A stretch of 64,000 bases of DNA from Altererythrobacter xiamenensis (GCF_900177715.1 NZ_FXWG01000001.1:186001-250000), one strand, 5' to 3'; positions 1 to 9,288 are shown, counted from the stretch's first letter. Notes: generated by a model from the letters alone, not told the origin. A program made the numbers and translations.

Positions 1-2
1 TA

Positions 3-65
3 TCGCGCGCCGGAGCGCCGATCGGTCCCACGATCCGCCGTGATGTCCCGTATCTGGTGAGATGA
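3..65 (+). CDS. C-terminal tail of an upstream Tad-locus gene (partial)
   Basis: An open frame enters from the left edge and ends at a TGA whose first bases overlap the ATG of the next gene (ATGA, a 4-base overlap), as expected for translationally coupled operon genes. The visible tail ends in DVPYLVR. By position in a tad locus it could be the end of the CpaC secretin or of a TadG-like protein. About 20 residues are too few to decide. Confidence 0.45.
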   Translation, partial: SRAGAPIGPTIRRDVPYLVR

Positions 66-565
66 CGATGCTGCGCAAAGTCTTCAACGCAAATGGCGGG
101 GCAGCCGCAGCAGAGTTCGCAATGATATTGCCTCTGTCGCTGCTGCTGCTGTTCACGGCGCTCGAGGCGGGCCACTACATGTATCAGCGGCACCAGGTCG
201 TGAAGGGACTGAGGGACGGCGCACGTTTTGCGGCACGGCATAGTTTTGACGACATCAATTGTCGCGGCGGCAGCGGGACAATTGACGGAGACCTTAGGGA
301 TAATGTAATCAACCTGACCCGTACTGGCCAGATTTCGGGTGGCTCGCCAAGGGTCAAGAACTGGCAAATCGGCGACATCACGATCAACGTGACCTGCCCG
401 ACTGCAGCTGAATCCGAAACCGGAATCTTTGAGGCCGCGGAACCGGCACCGCAGGTGAATATTTCAACCTCATTCACCTATGACTCCTTCTTTAACGGGC
501 TGGGAGTAGTCAATGACTCCTTCAGGCTTGGCGGCAGCCAGCAAGCGATAGTGATGGGGATCTGA
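62..565 (+). CDS. TadE-like minor pseudopilin
   Basis: This 167-residue protein has the TadE architecture. A short basic N-terminus is followed by a prepilin-like segment (AAAEFAMILPLSLLLLF, about residues 14-31), which is a glutamate after small residues and then one long hydrophobic helix, and then a soluble C-terminal part. In known Tad systems the prepilin peptidase cleaves before such a segment and the product acts as a minor pseudopilin in the inner membrane and periplasm. It is the first of two TadE-like genes in tandem, only 2 bases from the next. The start is set by the ATGA overlap with the upstream gene; a second ATG lies two codons in. Confidence 0.85.
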   Translation: MTMLRKVFNANGGAAAAEFAMILPLSLLLLFTALEAGHYMYQRHQVVKGLRDGARFAARHSFDDINCRGGSGTIDGDLRDNVINLTRTGQISGGSPRVKNWQIGDITINVTCPTAAESETGIFEAAEPAPQVNISTSFTYDSFFNGLGVVNDSFRLGGSQQAIVMGI

Positions 566-567
566 CG

Positions 568-1191
568 ATGACCGTTCTGATCCGAAACTTACTCTCAGAC
601 CAGAAGGGAATGGCAGCCGAGTTTGCGCTCATCCTGCCGACGTTCCTGCTGCTCATGCTCGGCACGATCGACATCGGTTTTTACGCCTATCAGGTCAACG
701 CAGCGGAAAAGGCCACGCAGATTGGCGCCCGGTGGGCTGCCGTGACCGATCCGGTAGCGCAAGAGCTCGCGACGGAAACCTATGTGAACCAGACTATCAA
801 TGGGGTAAATATCGGTCAGGGTGACCGGCTTCCTTTGGCTGACTTCACAATCGTCTGCACCGCAGCAGGCACGGGATGTGCTTGTACAGGCAACGACTGC
901 TTGCGCGGCTCCTACACCCGCGACGGGGACGCCTTCAATCGGCTGGCCGGTCGCATAAGGCAGATCCACCCAGCAATTCAGGATAACAACATCCGGGTCG
1001 AATATTCGGGGTCGGGGCTTGGCTTTGCCGGTGATCCGAACGGACCCGAAGCAGCCCCGCTGATTACTGTACGCCTGACGAACATGAGCTACCGCTCGAT
1101 AATTCTGTCCCCGCTAGGCTCTAGCGTGGGCCTTCCGGATTTTGCCTATTCGATGACCGCGGAAGATGGCGACGGAACGACATCCAATTGA
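568..1191 (+). CDS. TadE-like minor pseudopilin
   Basis: This 207-residue protein starts just after the preceding tadE-like gene. Residues about 13-35 (KGMAAEFALILPTFLLLMLG) form the same processing-site-plus-helix element as its neighbour. The soluble part carries several cysteines (CTAAGTGCACTGNDC region) that could form disulfides in the periplasm. It is probably an assembly or minor subunit of the Tad pilus. Beyond the helix the two neighbours differ strongly, so they are likely two distinct subunits and not a recent duplication. Confidence 0.83.
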   Translation: MTVLIRNLLSDQKGMAAEFALILPTFLLLMLGTIDIGFYAYQVNAAEKATQIGARWAAVTDPVAQELATETYVNQTINGVNIGQGDRLPLADFTIVCTAAGTGCACTGNDCLRGSYTRDGDAFNRLAGRIRQIHPAIQDNNIRVEYSGSGLGFAGDPNGPEAAPLITVRLTNMSYRSIILSPLGSSVGLPDFAYSMTAEDGDGTTSN

Positions 1192-1200
1192 GTAAAGATT

Positions 1201-2379
1201 ATGGGAAGAATTGAAGATATCTATGAGGCACCGATGAGCCAGGCGATGGACTTGCCGCAGGGTGTGCACATTGTTGCACAGAGCAGCTATCTGTCCGGCG
1301 TCGAGGCTATCAAGGACGATATCACCGCGGTCGAGTGCGATATCGCCGACCCCCTTCCCCTCGCGAAGATCGCGGGTGCTTCGATCGTCGTGATCGAAGT
1401 CGATCCGACATCGCATAACTCGATCGAGCGGGTCGACCGGCTCAAGAACGAGTTGCCGAATGTCCCGATCATAGCCGGCCTTGCCAAGGTCGACATCGCA
1501 ACTTCGCGTCAGATGCTGCGTCGCGGAGTGAGCGACATCGTCGCCCTCCCCTTCACGATCGACGAGTTGGTGACAGCGCTAGTCGATACTGCAGCACGCA
1601 TCTCACCAGAAGAGAAGGTCGAGCTTGCACCGCTCATCGCCGTGATGAAGACGCTAGGCGGTTCTGGCGCGACAACGGTCGCAACTCACCTCGCGGCCGA
1701 ACTTGCTTCGGGACTGGAAGGCGGTGGCCGCGCTTGCGTGATCGACCTCGATCTCCAGGCTGGCGATGTTTCGTCCTATCTCGGCTGCGCGCCGAAGCTG
1801 ACCCTGACCGATCTACTCGAAGCCGGTGAACGCCTGGATGAAGAGTTGATTCAATCGGTCGCCTGCGAAGGCCATCGCAATGTTGATGTTATTGCAGCTC
1901 CGGCGGAGATCGTGCCGATCGAGTCGATCGATTTCGATGAGCTCGTACGCGTAATTACCCATGCGCGCCGTCGCTATGACTACGTCCTCATCGACCTTCC
2001 CGCCACGCTGACGAACTGGTCGCTATCGTCGATCTTTGCCGCCGACCTCACGGTCATGGTCGGCACGCTCACCGTGCCGAGCTTGCGTCATGCCAAGCGG
2101 CAGCTCAATTTCCTGATGTCGATGGGCATCGCACGCGATACCATCCACGTCGTACTCAACCGGATCGAGAAGAAGCTGTTCAAGGCCATCAGCACTTCCG
2201 ACGCTGAGGAAGCCCTCAAGCATCCGGTACTCGCCCAGATTTCGGAGGAGACCACCTTGCTTCGCACTGCCCAGGACCAGGGGCAACTCATTGAGGAAGT
2301 GCAGAAGCGCAGCAGGTTCAGGAAGGATATCGTGAACCTGGCCGATCTTTTGTCGGATCGGTTGATGGAGGTACAGTAA
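1201..2379 (+). CDS. cpaE: Tad pilus localisation ATPase CpaE/TadZ
   Basis: This 392-residue protein has an N-terminal receiver-like domain (about 20-130) and a C-terminal MinD/ParA-type ATPase domain. The phosphate loop reads TLGGSGATT (151-159), so the lysine of the classical GKT/S loop is absent, as in other CpaE/TadZ proteins. These localise the pilus machine, typically to a pole. The gene lies 9 bases after the second tadE-like gene and 1 base before cpaF. The ATG at 1201 has only a weak ribosome site. An ATG at 1234 preceded by GAGG is an alternative that would remove 11 residues. Confidence 0.88.
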   Translation: MGRIEDIYEAPMSQAMDLPQGVHIVAQSSYLSGVEAIKDDITAVECDIADPLPLAKIAGASIVVIEVDPTSHNSIERVDRLKNELPNVPIIAGLAKVDIATSRQMLRRGVSDIVALPFTIDELVTALVDTAARISPEEKVELAPLIAVMKTLGGSGATTVATHLAAELASGLEGGGRACVIDLDLQAGDVSSYLGCAPKLTLTDLLEAGERLDEELIQSVACEGHRNVDVIAAPAEIVPIESIDFDELVRVITHARRRYDYVLIDLPATLTNWSLSSIFAADLTVMVGTLTVPSLRHAKRQLNFLMSMGIARDTIHVVLNRIEKKLFKAISTSDAEEALKHPVLAQISEETTLLRTAQDQGQLIEEVQKRSRFRKDIVNLADLLSDRLMEVQ

Positions 2380-2380
2380 A

Positions 2381-3778
2381 ATGTGGAAGATTAAACGCTC
2401 CGATATGCCGGCGGGCGAACCCGAGCGCAGCGAAGTCGAGGCGCAGCCTTCGACCGACGCACCTGCCGATGTGGTGTCGCTCCACCCGCACCTTTCCGCT
2501 CGAGAGGAAGGCTTGCTGCAAATCCGCATGGCGATCCACCAGTCGTTGCTCGACCGGATCAACCTATCCATGCTCGACAAGTTGCCCGAAGAGCAGATCA
2601 AGGCGGAAATTGCCGCGATCGTTCCCGAGCTGCTCGTCACCTACGATCAGCCGCTCAACCGCGAAGAGCGCACCAACCTCGTTGACGAGGTTATGGACGA
2701 ACTGCTCGGTCTGGGTCCGCTCGAACCGCTGATCAAGGACGAGAGCATCACCGATATTCTCGTCAACGGAGCGGAGACGGTGTTCGTCGAACGCGCCGGT
2801 CTGCTCGAGCGTGTTCCCACGCGATTCCAGGATGAAAAGCACCTGATGCGCATCATCCAGAAGATCGTCAGCAACGTCGGTCGCCGGATCGACGAAAGCT
2901 CGCCCTATGTCGATGCGCGCCTCAAGGACGGTAGCCGCGTCAATGCGATCATCTCGCCGCTCGCGCTTGATGGCTCGCTCCTCTCGATCCGTAAGTTCGC
3001 AAAGAAACCGATCAGCATGGATAAGCTGGTTGCGCTGGATTCCGTTCCGCAGGCGATGGCGGAAGTTCTCGCAGCCATCGTCCAGTCGCGGCGCAACGTG
3101 CTCATCTCAGGAGGTACGGGTTCAGGTAAGACGACGATGCTCAATGCCTTGTCGAGCTATATCGGCAAGAGAGAGCGCATCGTCACGATCGAGGACTCGG
3201 CCGAACTCCAGCTTCAGCAGGAACACGTCGCTCGCCTCGAAACGCGCCCACCCAACATCGAAGGGCGCGGCGAAGTGAACCAGCGCGACCTCGTCAAGAA
3301 CGCGCTGCGCATGCGGCCTGACCGGATTATCGTCGGCGAGGTTCGCGCAGGTGAAGCGTTCGACATGTTGCAGGCGATGAACACCGGTCACGATGGCTCG
3401 ATGACGACCGTGCACGCCAACAATCCGCGCGACTCGCTCAGCCGTGTCGAGCAGATGATCGGCATGAGCGGGATCGAAATGCCGCAACGCGCCGCACGCG
3501 CGCAGATATCTTCTGCGATCAACGTCGTCGTGCAGGTGTCCCGCCTTTCGGACGGTCGCCGCAAGGTCACCAGCGTATCCGAACTGACGGGCATGGAAGG
3601 CGAAACGATCACGATGCAGGAAATCTTCCGCTTCAAGAAGGAAGGTCTCGACGAAGACGGCAATGTGAAGGGTCATTTCGAGGCAACAGGCATCCGTCCG
3701 AAGTTCCTCGTCGAAGCGGAAGCCTACGGTATCAAGCTGCCGGCAGAACTGTTCCGCCCCGAGCTGAAGATTGGTTGA
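2381..3778 (+). CDS. cpaF: Tad secretion ATPase CpaF/TadA
   Basis: This is a 465-residue hexameric type II/IV secretion ATPase that powers assembly of the Tad pilus on the cytoplasmic face. Visible elements are the Walker A loop GGTGSGKTT (244-252), an Asp/Glu box around IEDSAELQL (270-278), the Walker B region IIVGEVR (316-322) and the His box TTVHANN (342-348). The N-terminal 110 residues form the family's helical N-domain. A clear ribosome site (GGAGGT, ends about 8 bases upstream) overlaps the end of cpaE. The length is normal for CpaF. Confidence 0.95.
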   Translation: MWKIKRSDMPAGEPERSEVEAQPSTDAPADVVSLHPHLSAREEGLLQIRMAIHQSLLDRINLSMLDKLPEEQIKAEIAAIVPELLVTYDQPLNREERTNLVDEVMDELLGLGPLEPLIKDESITDILVNGAETVFVERAGLLERVPTRFQDEKHLMRIIQKIVSNVGRRIDESSPYVDARLKDGSRVNAIISPLALDGSLLSIRKFAKKPISMDKLVALDSVPQAMAEVLAAIVQSRRNVLISGGTGSGKTTMLNALSSYIGKRERIVTIEDSAELQLQQEHVARLETRPPNIEGRGEVNQRDLVKNALRMRPDRIIVGEVRAGEAFDMLQAMNTGHDGSMTTVHANNPRDSLSRVEQMIGMSGIEMPQRAARAQISSAINVVVQVSRLSDGRRKVTSVSELTGMEGETITMQEIFRFKKEGLDEDGNVKGHFEATGIRPKFLVEAEAYGIKLPAELFRPELKIG

Positions 3779-3781
3779 TCG

Positions 3782-4783
3782 ATGACTGCAGAAATCATCC
3801 GCGTCTTTGTCCTGATCGCGATTTTCGCTGGCGTCTTTCTCGTCGTTCAGGTTCTCGGCTCCAGCTACGCGCGCAGCCACACACACCGCGGCGCCGTCAA
3901 CAAGCGCCTGCAGATGATCAGCTCGGGTCAGGACCGCGAAGCCGTGGTCGGTCAGCTCATCAAGAACCGGCCGAGCGATAGTTCTGATCTACCCGGCTTT
4001 TTGGGCGAATGGGTTCACAAGCTTGAGAAGGTGATATTTGCCGCCAACATTCCCCTCCGGCTCGGCCAGGTGCTGGTGATGATGGCCATCGGGCTGGTGG
4101 CGGTATTCCTCATCACCATGCTCTCGCTCACCGTGTTCGGCGGAACGATCAGTTTCGGTTCGATATTGGTCGTCGGGCTCGTCAGCATTTGCATCGCGGT
4201 CGGTTTACCGCTCCTTATTCTCGGCAAGATCGCCGAGCGGCGACGCAAGCGGATGGAGCATCAGTTCCCGATTGCCCTCGACATTTTCGTACGTGCGCTG
4301 CGCTCCGGCCACCCTATCGCATCGGCCATCGATCTGCTGACGGCCGAAATGGATGACCCGATCGGATCGGAGTTCGGCCTGATCAGCGACGAGGTCGCAT
4401 ATGGCGCCGACCTTATTGGCGCGCTGGAGAATATGGCCGAACGCTGGGAACTCGAAGACATGAAGATGTTTGTCGTCTCGCTTTCGGTGCAGAGCCAGAC
4501 GGGCGGCAACCTGGCCGAAATCCTCGACAACATTTCCAAGGTGATCCGAGATCGCCACCAGATGTTCATGAAGGTGAAGGCGCTGAGTTCGGAAGGCCGG
4601 ATGACAGCCTGGATGCTGACCGCGCTACCGATCTTCGGCTTTGTCTCGATTTTTCTCGTGACGCCGCAGTACTACATCGACTCTGCGGACGATCCCATAT
4701 TTCTCTACGGCGCGATTTCCCTGATCATAATGTATGCGATCGGGGTCTACATCATTCGCCGACTGGTCGATCTGAAGGTCTGA
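3782..4783 (+). CDS. tadB: Tad platform protein TadB (T2SS F domain)
   Basis: This is a 333-residue inner-membrane protein with one N-terminal helix (about 5-22), two helices around 95-145 and two near the C-terminus (about 280-328). The cytoplasmic T2SS-F domain between them contains FVRALRSGHPIASAI. TadB and TadC form the platform on which CpaF works. It follows cpaF by 3 bases and precedes tadC by 1 base, so the two platform genes are almost certainly co-translated. Confidence 0.92.
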   Translation: MTAEIIRVFVLIAIFAGVFLVVQVLGSSYARSHTHRGAVNKRLQMISSGQDREAVVGQLIKNRPSDSSDLPGFLGEWVHKLEKVIFAANIPLRLGQVLVMMAIGLVAVFLITMLSLTVFGGTISFGSILVVGLVSICIAVGLPLLILGKIAERRRKRMEHQFPIALDIFVRALRSGHPIASAIDLLTAEMDDPIGSEFGLISDEVAYGADLIGALENMAERWELEDMKMFVVSLSVQSQTGGNLAEILDNISKVIRDRHQMFMKVKALSSEGRMTAWMLTALPIFGFVSIFLVTPQYYIDSADDPIFLYGAISLIIMYAIGVYIIRRLVDLKV

Positions 4784-4784
4784 C

Positions 4785-5759
4785 ATGATTGAACTCGTCT
4801 CAACCAACTGGGCATTTCGCGGACTTATCCTGCTCGGGATATTCGCCCTCGTCGCTCTTGGCGTTCTGATCGCCATGAACATTTTTTCGCGCCGGGTTCA
4901 GACGGCGCGCGAACTGGCAGCGATTGGCGGAGGCAATTCATCCGCGTCCAGCGAGACACTGACACGCCAGCGGACCGAGGGTGCCTGGGCCAAGATCGTC
5001 AAGGAAATCGAGCGGACCGGCCTCAGCCTGAGCGATTCCGCCGAAAGCGATGTTGCAAAGCAGCTGCGCGCTGCTGGCTATCAATCGCCTTCCGCACCGC
5101 GCGTCTACACGCTGATCCGGCTGATACTGATTTTCGTTCTCCCTGGTCTCTTCATTCTGTCATCGATGCTGCAATCGGAGCCGGTTTCGGTAGGTCAGCT
5201 GTATTTCACTTGCGCCCTCCTTGCCTTGCTTGGTCTTTACATTCCCACACTGTTCGTTCGTGCCAAGGCCGATCGTCGCCGTCAGGAAATCATCAACGGC
5301 TTTCCCGATTGTCTCGATCTGATGCTGGTTTGCGTCGAGGCAGGCCTCGGTCTCGAAGCGACCCTCGACCGGGTCGGTCGCGAAATGGCAACCACCCATC
5401 CTCGTATCTCGGGCATGCTGACCCAGACGACCCTCCTGATGCGCGCGGGTGCCAGCCGCGAGGATGCGCTTCGCAAGCTGGGCGAGACGTCTGGCGTCGA
5501 TGAAATCCGCTCCTTCGCGACGCTTCTCATCCAATCGGACAAGCTCGGCACCAGCCTTGCCACGACATTGCGCGTTTACGCCGCCGAAATGCGCGAAGCA
5601 CGCCGTCTCCGGGCCGAAGAGAAAGCACACCGCCTGCCGGTGCTGCTCTCTATTCCGCTCGTCGTTTTCATGCTCCCGACAATGATCGGGGTCATCGCCC
5701 TTCCCGCAATCGTCATGACGATCCGTGAAGTCATTCCTGCCATGCTAGGGGAATATTGA
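4785..5759 (+). CDS. tadC: Tad platform protein TadC (T2SS F domain)
   Basis: This 324-residue inner-membrane partner of TadB has an N-terminal helix (about 10-30), central helices (about 105-150), a T2SS-F domain with FPDCLDLMLVCVEAGLGLEA, and a C-terminal pair of helices ending in IALPAIVMTIREVIPAML. The order tadB-tadC and the lengths are typical. It is followed after 1 base by the TPR lipoprotein gene. Confidence 0.92.
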   Translation: MIELVSTNWAFRGLILLGIFALVALGVLIAMNIFSRRVQTARELAAIGGGNSSASSETLTRQRTEGAWAKIVKEIERTGLSLSDSAESDVAKQLRAAGYQSPSAPRVYTLIRLILIFVLPGLFILSSMLQSEPVSVGQLYFTCALLALLGLYIPTLFVRAKADRRRQEIINGFPDCLDLMLVCVEAGLGLEATLDRVGREMATTHPRISGMLTQTTLLMRAGASREDALRKLGETSGVDEIRSFATLLIQSDKLGTSLATTLRVYAAEMREARRLRAEEKAHRLPVLLSIPLVVFMLPTMIGVIALPAIVMTIREVIPAMLGEY

Positions 5760-5760
5760 T

Positions 5761-6636
5761 ATGAGAAACCTGACCCGCATCGCCACTTGCGTCCTCGCTG
5801 CGACAGCCCTTTCCGGATGCCAGAGTTTCCTCAGCGCCCTCAATTTCGGTGGAGACAAGGTCCAGCGCGCCGATGCGCAATCAGGGCCGGTATTTGGCGC
5901 AGAAGAGCTTGAGAACGGCCGCATGGCGCTCAAGGCCGGCTACGCTGCCAACGCCATCCAGCAGTTCCGCATGGCCGCGCTCAACGAAGAAACCGCGCCC
6001 GACGCGTTCAACGGAATGGCGGTCGCCTATGCGCGCCTCGGTCGGGCAGATCTGGCAGAGCGCTATTTCAAGATGGCTCTCTCGCTAGATAGCTCCAATC
6101 CGAAATATGCCGCCAATCTCGACCGATTCTACAATTCACCGCTTGGCAATTCGGTACGCGCGCTCGCCATGCGCGAGAAGGAAGCGGCCGCAACGCTGGC
6201 TGCCGCCGAAAAGGCTGCCGAACAGGATGGTCTGCTCGATACACCCACGAGCAGCGAACGCCGTGGAGCAGTCGTGCTTGAAACGCCGCGTGTCCAGATG
6301 AGCCGCACGTCGAACCGCGAGATCACTCTCGCAACGCGCGGCGGTGATGAGCCGGGCAGCGGGTCCATGCCCGTGGTTGCAATCCGTAATCCTGCCAAGG
6401 CCAAGATGGTGGAAGCCGACGTGCAAGCTGACGAGCAGGACGAGGCGCAGAGCGGAGACAAGGTTGAAAAGTCCTCAGGCAAGCGCATCAGCATGATCGG
6501 CGCTTCCGGTGATGCTTCGAGTTATCCGGTGCGAATCAGCCTCGTCAGACCGAACAGCACTGCGATAAAGAGCACTCCGCGCAAATCGGGCTATCCGCTG
6601 CGTGTCGCGCTCGGTCCGGTCTCTTCCGGCGAATAA
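5761..6636 (+). CDS. tadD: TPR lipoprotein, TadD-like, with two C-terminal YP[LV]R motifs
   Basis: This is a 291-residue protein with a lipoprotein signal (lipobox LSGC, Cys about 20). TPR-type helices follow at about 55-130 (ALKAGYAANAIQQFRMAAL and AVAYARLGRADLAERYFKMAL). TadD proteins are lipoprotein assembly factors of Tad pili, comparable to pilotins. The C-terminal 100 residues are low in complexity and carry two copies of a short motif, SYPVRISL and GYPLRVAL. A close variant, SYPLRVSL, occurs in the protein encoded at 7171. This tail is longer than in a minimal TadD and its role is unknown. Confidence 0.8.
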   Translation: MRNLTRIATCVLAATALSGCQSFLSALNFGGDKVQRADAQSGPVFGAEELENGRMALKAGYAANAIQQFRMAALNEETAPDAFNGMAVAYARLGRADLAERYFKMALSLDSSNPKYAANLDRFYNSPLGNSVRALAMREKEAAATLAAAEKAAEQDGLLDTPTSSERRGAVVLETPRVQMSRTSNREITLATRGGDEPGSGSMPVVAIRNPAKAKMVEADVQADEQDEAQSGDKVEKSSGKRISMIGASGDASSYPVRISLVRPNSTAIKSTPRKSGYPLRVALGPVSSGE

Positions 6637-6639
6637 GAC

Positions 6640-7125
6640 TTGGAAATTGCGCTGCTCTGGCCGCTCGGCCTGACCGTTCTGCTTGCCATCGGTGCGTACA
6701 CCGATGTGACGGCCCGCAGGCTGCCCAACTGGCTTTCGCTCGCTTTGCTGGTGAGCGGACTTGTTTTTGCGGCGACACAGGGGGGATGGTCCGGTTTGGG
6801 CTGGCATGCTGCACATGCGGCAATCGCGCTGCTTGTCGGGATGGCACTGTTCGCCACCGGCGGTATCGGGGGTGGCGATGCCAAGTTCTATACTGGACTC
6901 GCGGCCTGGTTTGCGCTTGCGGATGGGCTCGACCTTCTCCTGTGGGTCTCGATAGCCGGCATCGTTCTTATTCTCGGATGGATCGTGCTCAAACGCACAG
7001 CGATGTCAGGGCGCGAGAAACCGGAAGGCGATTTTGCCAAGTTTCCGTATGGGCTTGCCATTGCGGTCGGTGGAATGATCACCGCGTGGTTGCCGCTCGT
7101 CGGCGCCGCACCGTCTGGTGCCTGA
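6640..7125 (+). CDS. cpaA: Prepilin peptidase CpaA (A24 aspartic peptidase)
   Basis: This is a 161-residue polytopic membrane protease. The two catalytic aspartates of the family are visible: D22 in YTDVTARRLPN and D80 in GGGDAKF. It would cleave Flp pilin and the TadE/TadG pseudopilins. It lacks the methyltransferase domain of type IVa PilD enzymes, as is normal for CpaA. The only start that includes the first helix is TTG at 6640, 3 bases after the TadD-like gene. No good Shine-Dalgarno is visible, so translation is probably coupled. Confidence 0.88.
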   Translation: MEIALLWPLGLTVLLAIGAYTDVTARRLPNWLSLALLVSGLVFAATQGGWSGLGWHAAHAAIALLVGMALFATGGIGGGDAKFYTGLAAWFALADGLDLLLWVSIAGIVLILGWIVLKRTAMSGREKPEGDFAKFPYGLAIAVGGMITAWLPLVGAAPSGA

Positions 7126-7170
7126 GTTAACGCACATGACAGCGCGGCAAGATCAAGGCATCATTGCTCC

Positions 7171-7920
7171 ATGAACGATGACGAACCATTCACGGGTCGG
7201 CGAGAAAGATTCGTACGAGAGCGCGCGAGCATTGCCGTCGGAATGACGGTCGCTCTGCTCCTGTGTGCTTTCACAATCGGTATCTTGTTTCATCCCTGGT
7301 CGCCGAAAAATGTTTACTCGGCGAGCGCGACCAACACGATCAGCTATCCCTTGCGTGTGTCGCTTCCCCGCACGGTCGTCATCGCCCTGGATGAGCTTGA
7401 GGAACTGGCGGAAAGCGATGCCTCGCTAGCGGTCGTGGTCGAGCAACAGAAGGAGGCTCTCGCGAAGCAGGCCGATCAGGAAAGTGGGTCCGTGCCAGGC
7501 AATAGCGCGCAGTTCGCCAAGGCCTTCGGCGATCTCGATACGTCCGCTTCGGGTAAACCCGCTCCCCAAGCCAATGCGAGCGGATTTCTCGAGGTCGACT
7601 ACGACCTTGCCACTCTTGAACCTGCGGCCGAGACTTACAACCGCAGCGACGGAAGTCTTACGGTCGAGAAACCGCTTTATGTGGACGGCAAGAGCAGTGG
7701 AGCTGCCACCATTCGCATCGAGGAAGGCGCCCAGATCCTGATCGCGACGTCTTCCGTCGCGCGCGCGCTCGGAGAGAAAGCCAATGCTCTGCCCCGCCGG
7801 ATCACAGGCGCGCTTGCTACCGGCACGGGCTTCATACCGTTCTACGAATTGCGCGGCGCGGGGGTTGAAGTCGCCTACGACCCGGTCAACGACCGTGTGT
7901 CGCTTTCGCTACCAACCTGA
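7171..7920 (+). CDS. Tad-locus membrane-anchored periplasmic protein of unknown function
   Basis: This 249-residue protein has a cytoplasmic N-terminus, a single helix (about 23-42) and a periplasmic remainder. Right after the helix comes SYPLRVSLPR, a motif also found twice at the end of the TPR lipoprotein encoded at 5761. The last 80 residues (YVDGKSSGAATIRI...ARALG...VAYDPVNDRVSLSL) resemble in layout the copper-amine-oxidase N-terminal-like domain, a small beta-rich module found in cell-surface proteins. This is resemblance by eye, not a search. Position and strand suggest an accessory Tad function. Confidence 0.65.
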   Translation: MNDDEPFTGRRERFVRERASIAVGMTVALLLCAFTIGILFHPWSPKNVYSASATNTISYPLRVSLPRTVVIALDELEELAESDASLAVVVEQQKEALAKQADQESGSVPGNSAQFAKAFGDLDTSASGKPAPQANASGFLEVDYDLATLEPAAETYNRSDGSLTVEKPLYVDGKSSGAATIRIEEGAQILIATSSVARALGEKANALPRRITGALATGTGFIPFYELRGAGVEVAYDPVNDRVSLSLPT

Positions 7921-7948
7921 GACCAATCCTTCCGCGAGCAGTGCCGCG

Positions 7949-8500
7949 TCAGCTATTCGCGCCCTTGGCATCCCGCCATTCGCGCGCGAGCATCGCCCAG
8001 TAATACTCGTCGCACCAGCCGATATGCGTTTCAATGCTCTCGATGCGGTGACCTTCAAGTCGAAAGCCAAGCTTTTCGAGCACACGGTTGGAGCCCACAT
8101 TGCGCGGATCGGTGTCCGCAGTCAGGCGGTGGTGATTTTCTTCGGTGAAGAGATATTCGATTAGACGCGCGCTGCATTCCTGCGCGATGCGCTCTCCCCG
8201 CCGGTGAGAGACGGTGATATAGCCCAATTCCGAAGTCTGCTCGCCCGCGGGCACAGCAACGACGCGTGCAACCAGTTCTCCGTTCGCTCTGTCGATTGCG
8301 GCCCAGCTGCGCCCATCCCATTCAGGATCGCATAACCAGTCGCCCAGTTCTTCCTCGCTCTCGAAATGCGCACGCAGCAAGTAGCGGCACTGTTCCGGAT
8401 CGCCCAGTGTCGGGAGGAGTGCGGCAGCATCCTCACACACCAGCTTGCGCAAGGTGAAACGCTCCGTTTCGAGCGTCGGAGAGGCAAGTTTGGAGGTCAT
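7949..8500 (-). CDS. GNAT N-acetyltransferase (RimJ/RimL-like)
   Basis: This 183-residue protein has a GNAT fold of the Acetyltransf_3 type: LETERFTLRKL at the N-terminus, the acetyl-CoA loop region RGERIAQECSARLIEYLF, and NVGSNRVLEKLGFRLEGHR near the C-terminus. The substrate cannot be told; relatives acetylate ribosomal protein N-termini or small amines. The ATG at 8500 overlaps the TGA of the LysR gene (ATGA), which fixes the start and suggests coupling. The gene ends 28 bases from the converging gene at 7920. Confidence 0.85.
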   Translation of the reverse strand: MTSKLASPTLETERFTLRKLVCEDAAALLPTLGDPEQCRYLLRAHFESEEELGDWLCDPEWDGRSWAAIDRANGELVARVVAVPAGEQTSELGYITVSHRRGERIAQECSARLIEYLFTEENHHRLTADTDPRNVGSNRVLEKLGFRLEGHRIESIETHIGWCDEYYWAMLAREWRDAKGANS

Positions 8501-9288
8501 TCGCCGGTCAGGTGCGCGACCAGCGCCTTGACCTTCTTCTGGCGCCACTGCGGCAAGGGTGCGACGAGCCAGTAGGCCCGGCGGCTTTCCTCAGGCCCTT
8601 CGAGTACCTCGAGCTTGCCTGAGGCAATGGCTTCGGCTGCGAGAGGATAAGGCAACACCGTGCAGCCCATTCCGGCCATCGCGGAGGACAAGGCTTGCCC
8701 GGGATTGCCCGTGGTGATGCATGGTTTGATATCATCGGCGAGTGATGCGCCCGGCCAATCGATCCATCGAGCTGGCGCGCCAGGCGCGGCCACGGTAACC
8801 TTTTGCGCCGGAGCCAGCTGCACACCCTCGAGATCGCCGGGTCCGTCGACCAGACGGATCGCCACATCGAGATTGGCTTCGGTGAAATCGGCGTTTTCGT
8901 CGGCGACGAGTTGATAGAGGATGCCATCGACATCGGCCTGGAACTTCGCAAGGCGCGGCGCGAGCCATTGCGCGTAGAATTCGCGCGGCGCGGCGATCGT
9001 ATAGCGATCCGAAGCCTGACCCGCCTGCATCGCCTGCACGCTCTCTTCGAACTTGAGGAAGCCTTCGCGCAGCGCATCGAGCCCGGCCTCACCTTCCGCT
9101 GTCAGTTCCAGCCCCTTGCTGGTGCGGCGGAACAGCACGACACCCAGGTGATCCTCCAGCGCGCGAATCTGCTGGCCGACAGCCGCGGGCGTAACCGCGA
9201 GCTCGTCCGCAGCTCGCGTAAACGACAGGTGCCGTGCGGCGGCATCGTAAACGCGCAGGGCGTTCAAGGGGAGGTGTGTGCGCTTCAT
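8497..9288 (-). CDS. LysR-family transcriptional regulator (GcvA-like)
   Basis: This 263-residue regulator opens with a winged HTH of the GcvA type (LPLNALRVYDAAARHLSFTRAADELAVTPAAV, about residues 7-39). A ligand-binding domain follows, somewhat shorter than the usual 300 residues in total. It is translationally coupled to the downstream acetyltransferase, so the two may respond to the same signal. The target and ligand are unknown. Confidence 0.88.
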   Translation of the reverse strand: MKRTHLPLNALRVYDAAARHLSFTRAADELAVTPAAVGQQIRALEDHLGVVLFRRTSKGLELTAEGEAGLDALREGFLKFEESVQAMQAGQASDRYTIAAPREFYAQWLAPRLAKFQADVDGILYQLVADENADFTEANLDVAIRLVDGPGDLEGVQLAPAQKVTVAAPGAPARWIDWPGASLADDIKPCITTGNPGQALSSAMAGMGCTVLPYPLAAEAIASGKLEVLEGPEESRRAYWLVAPLPQWRQKKVKALVAHLTGE

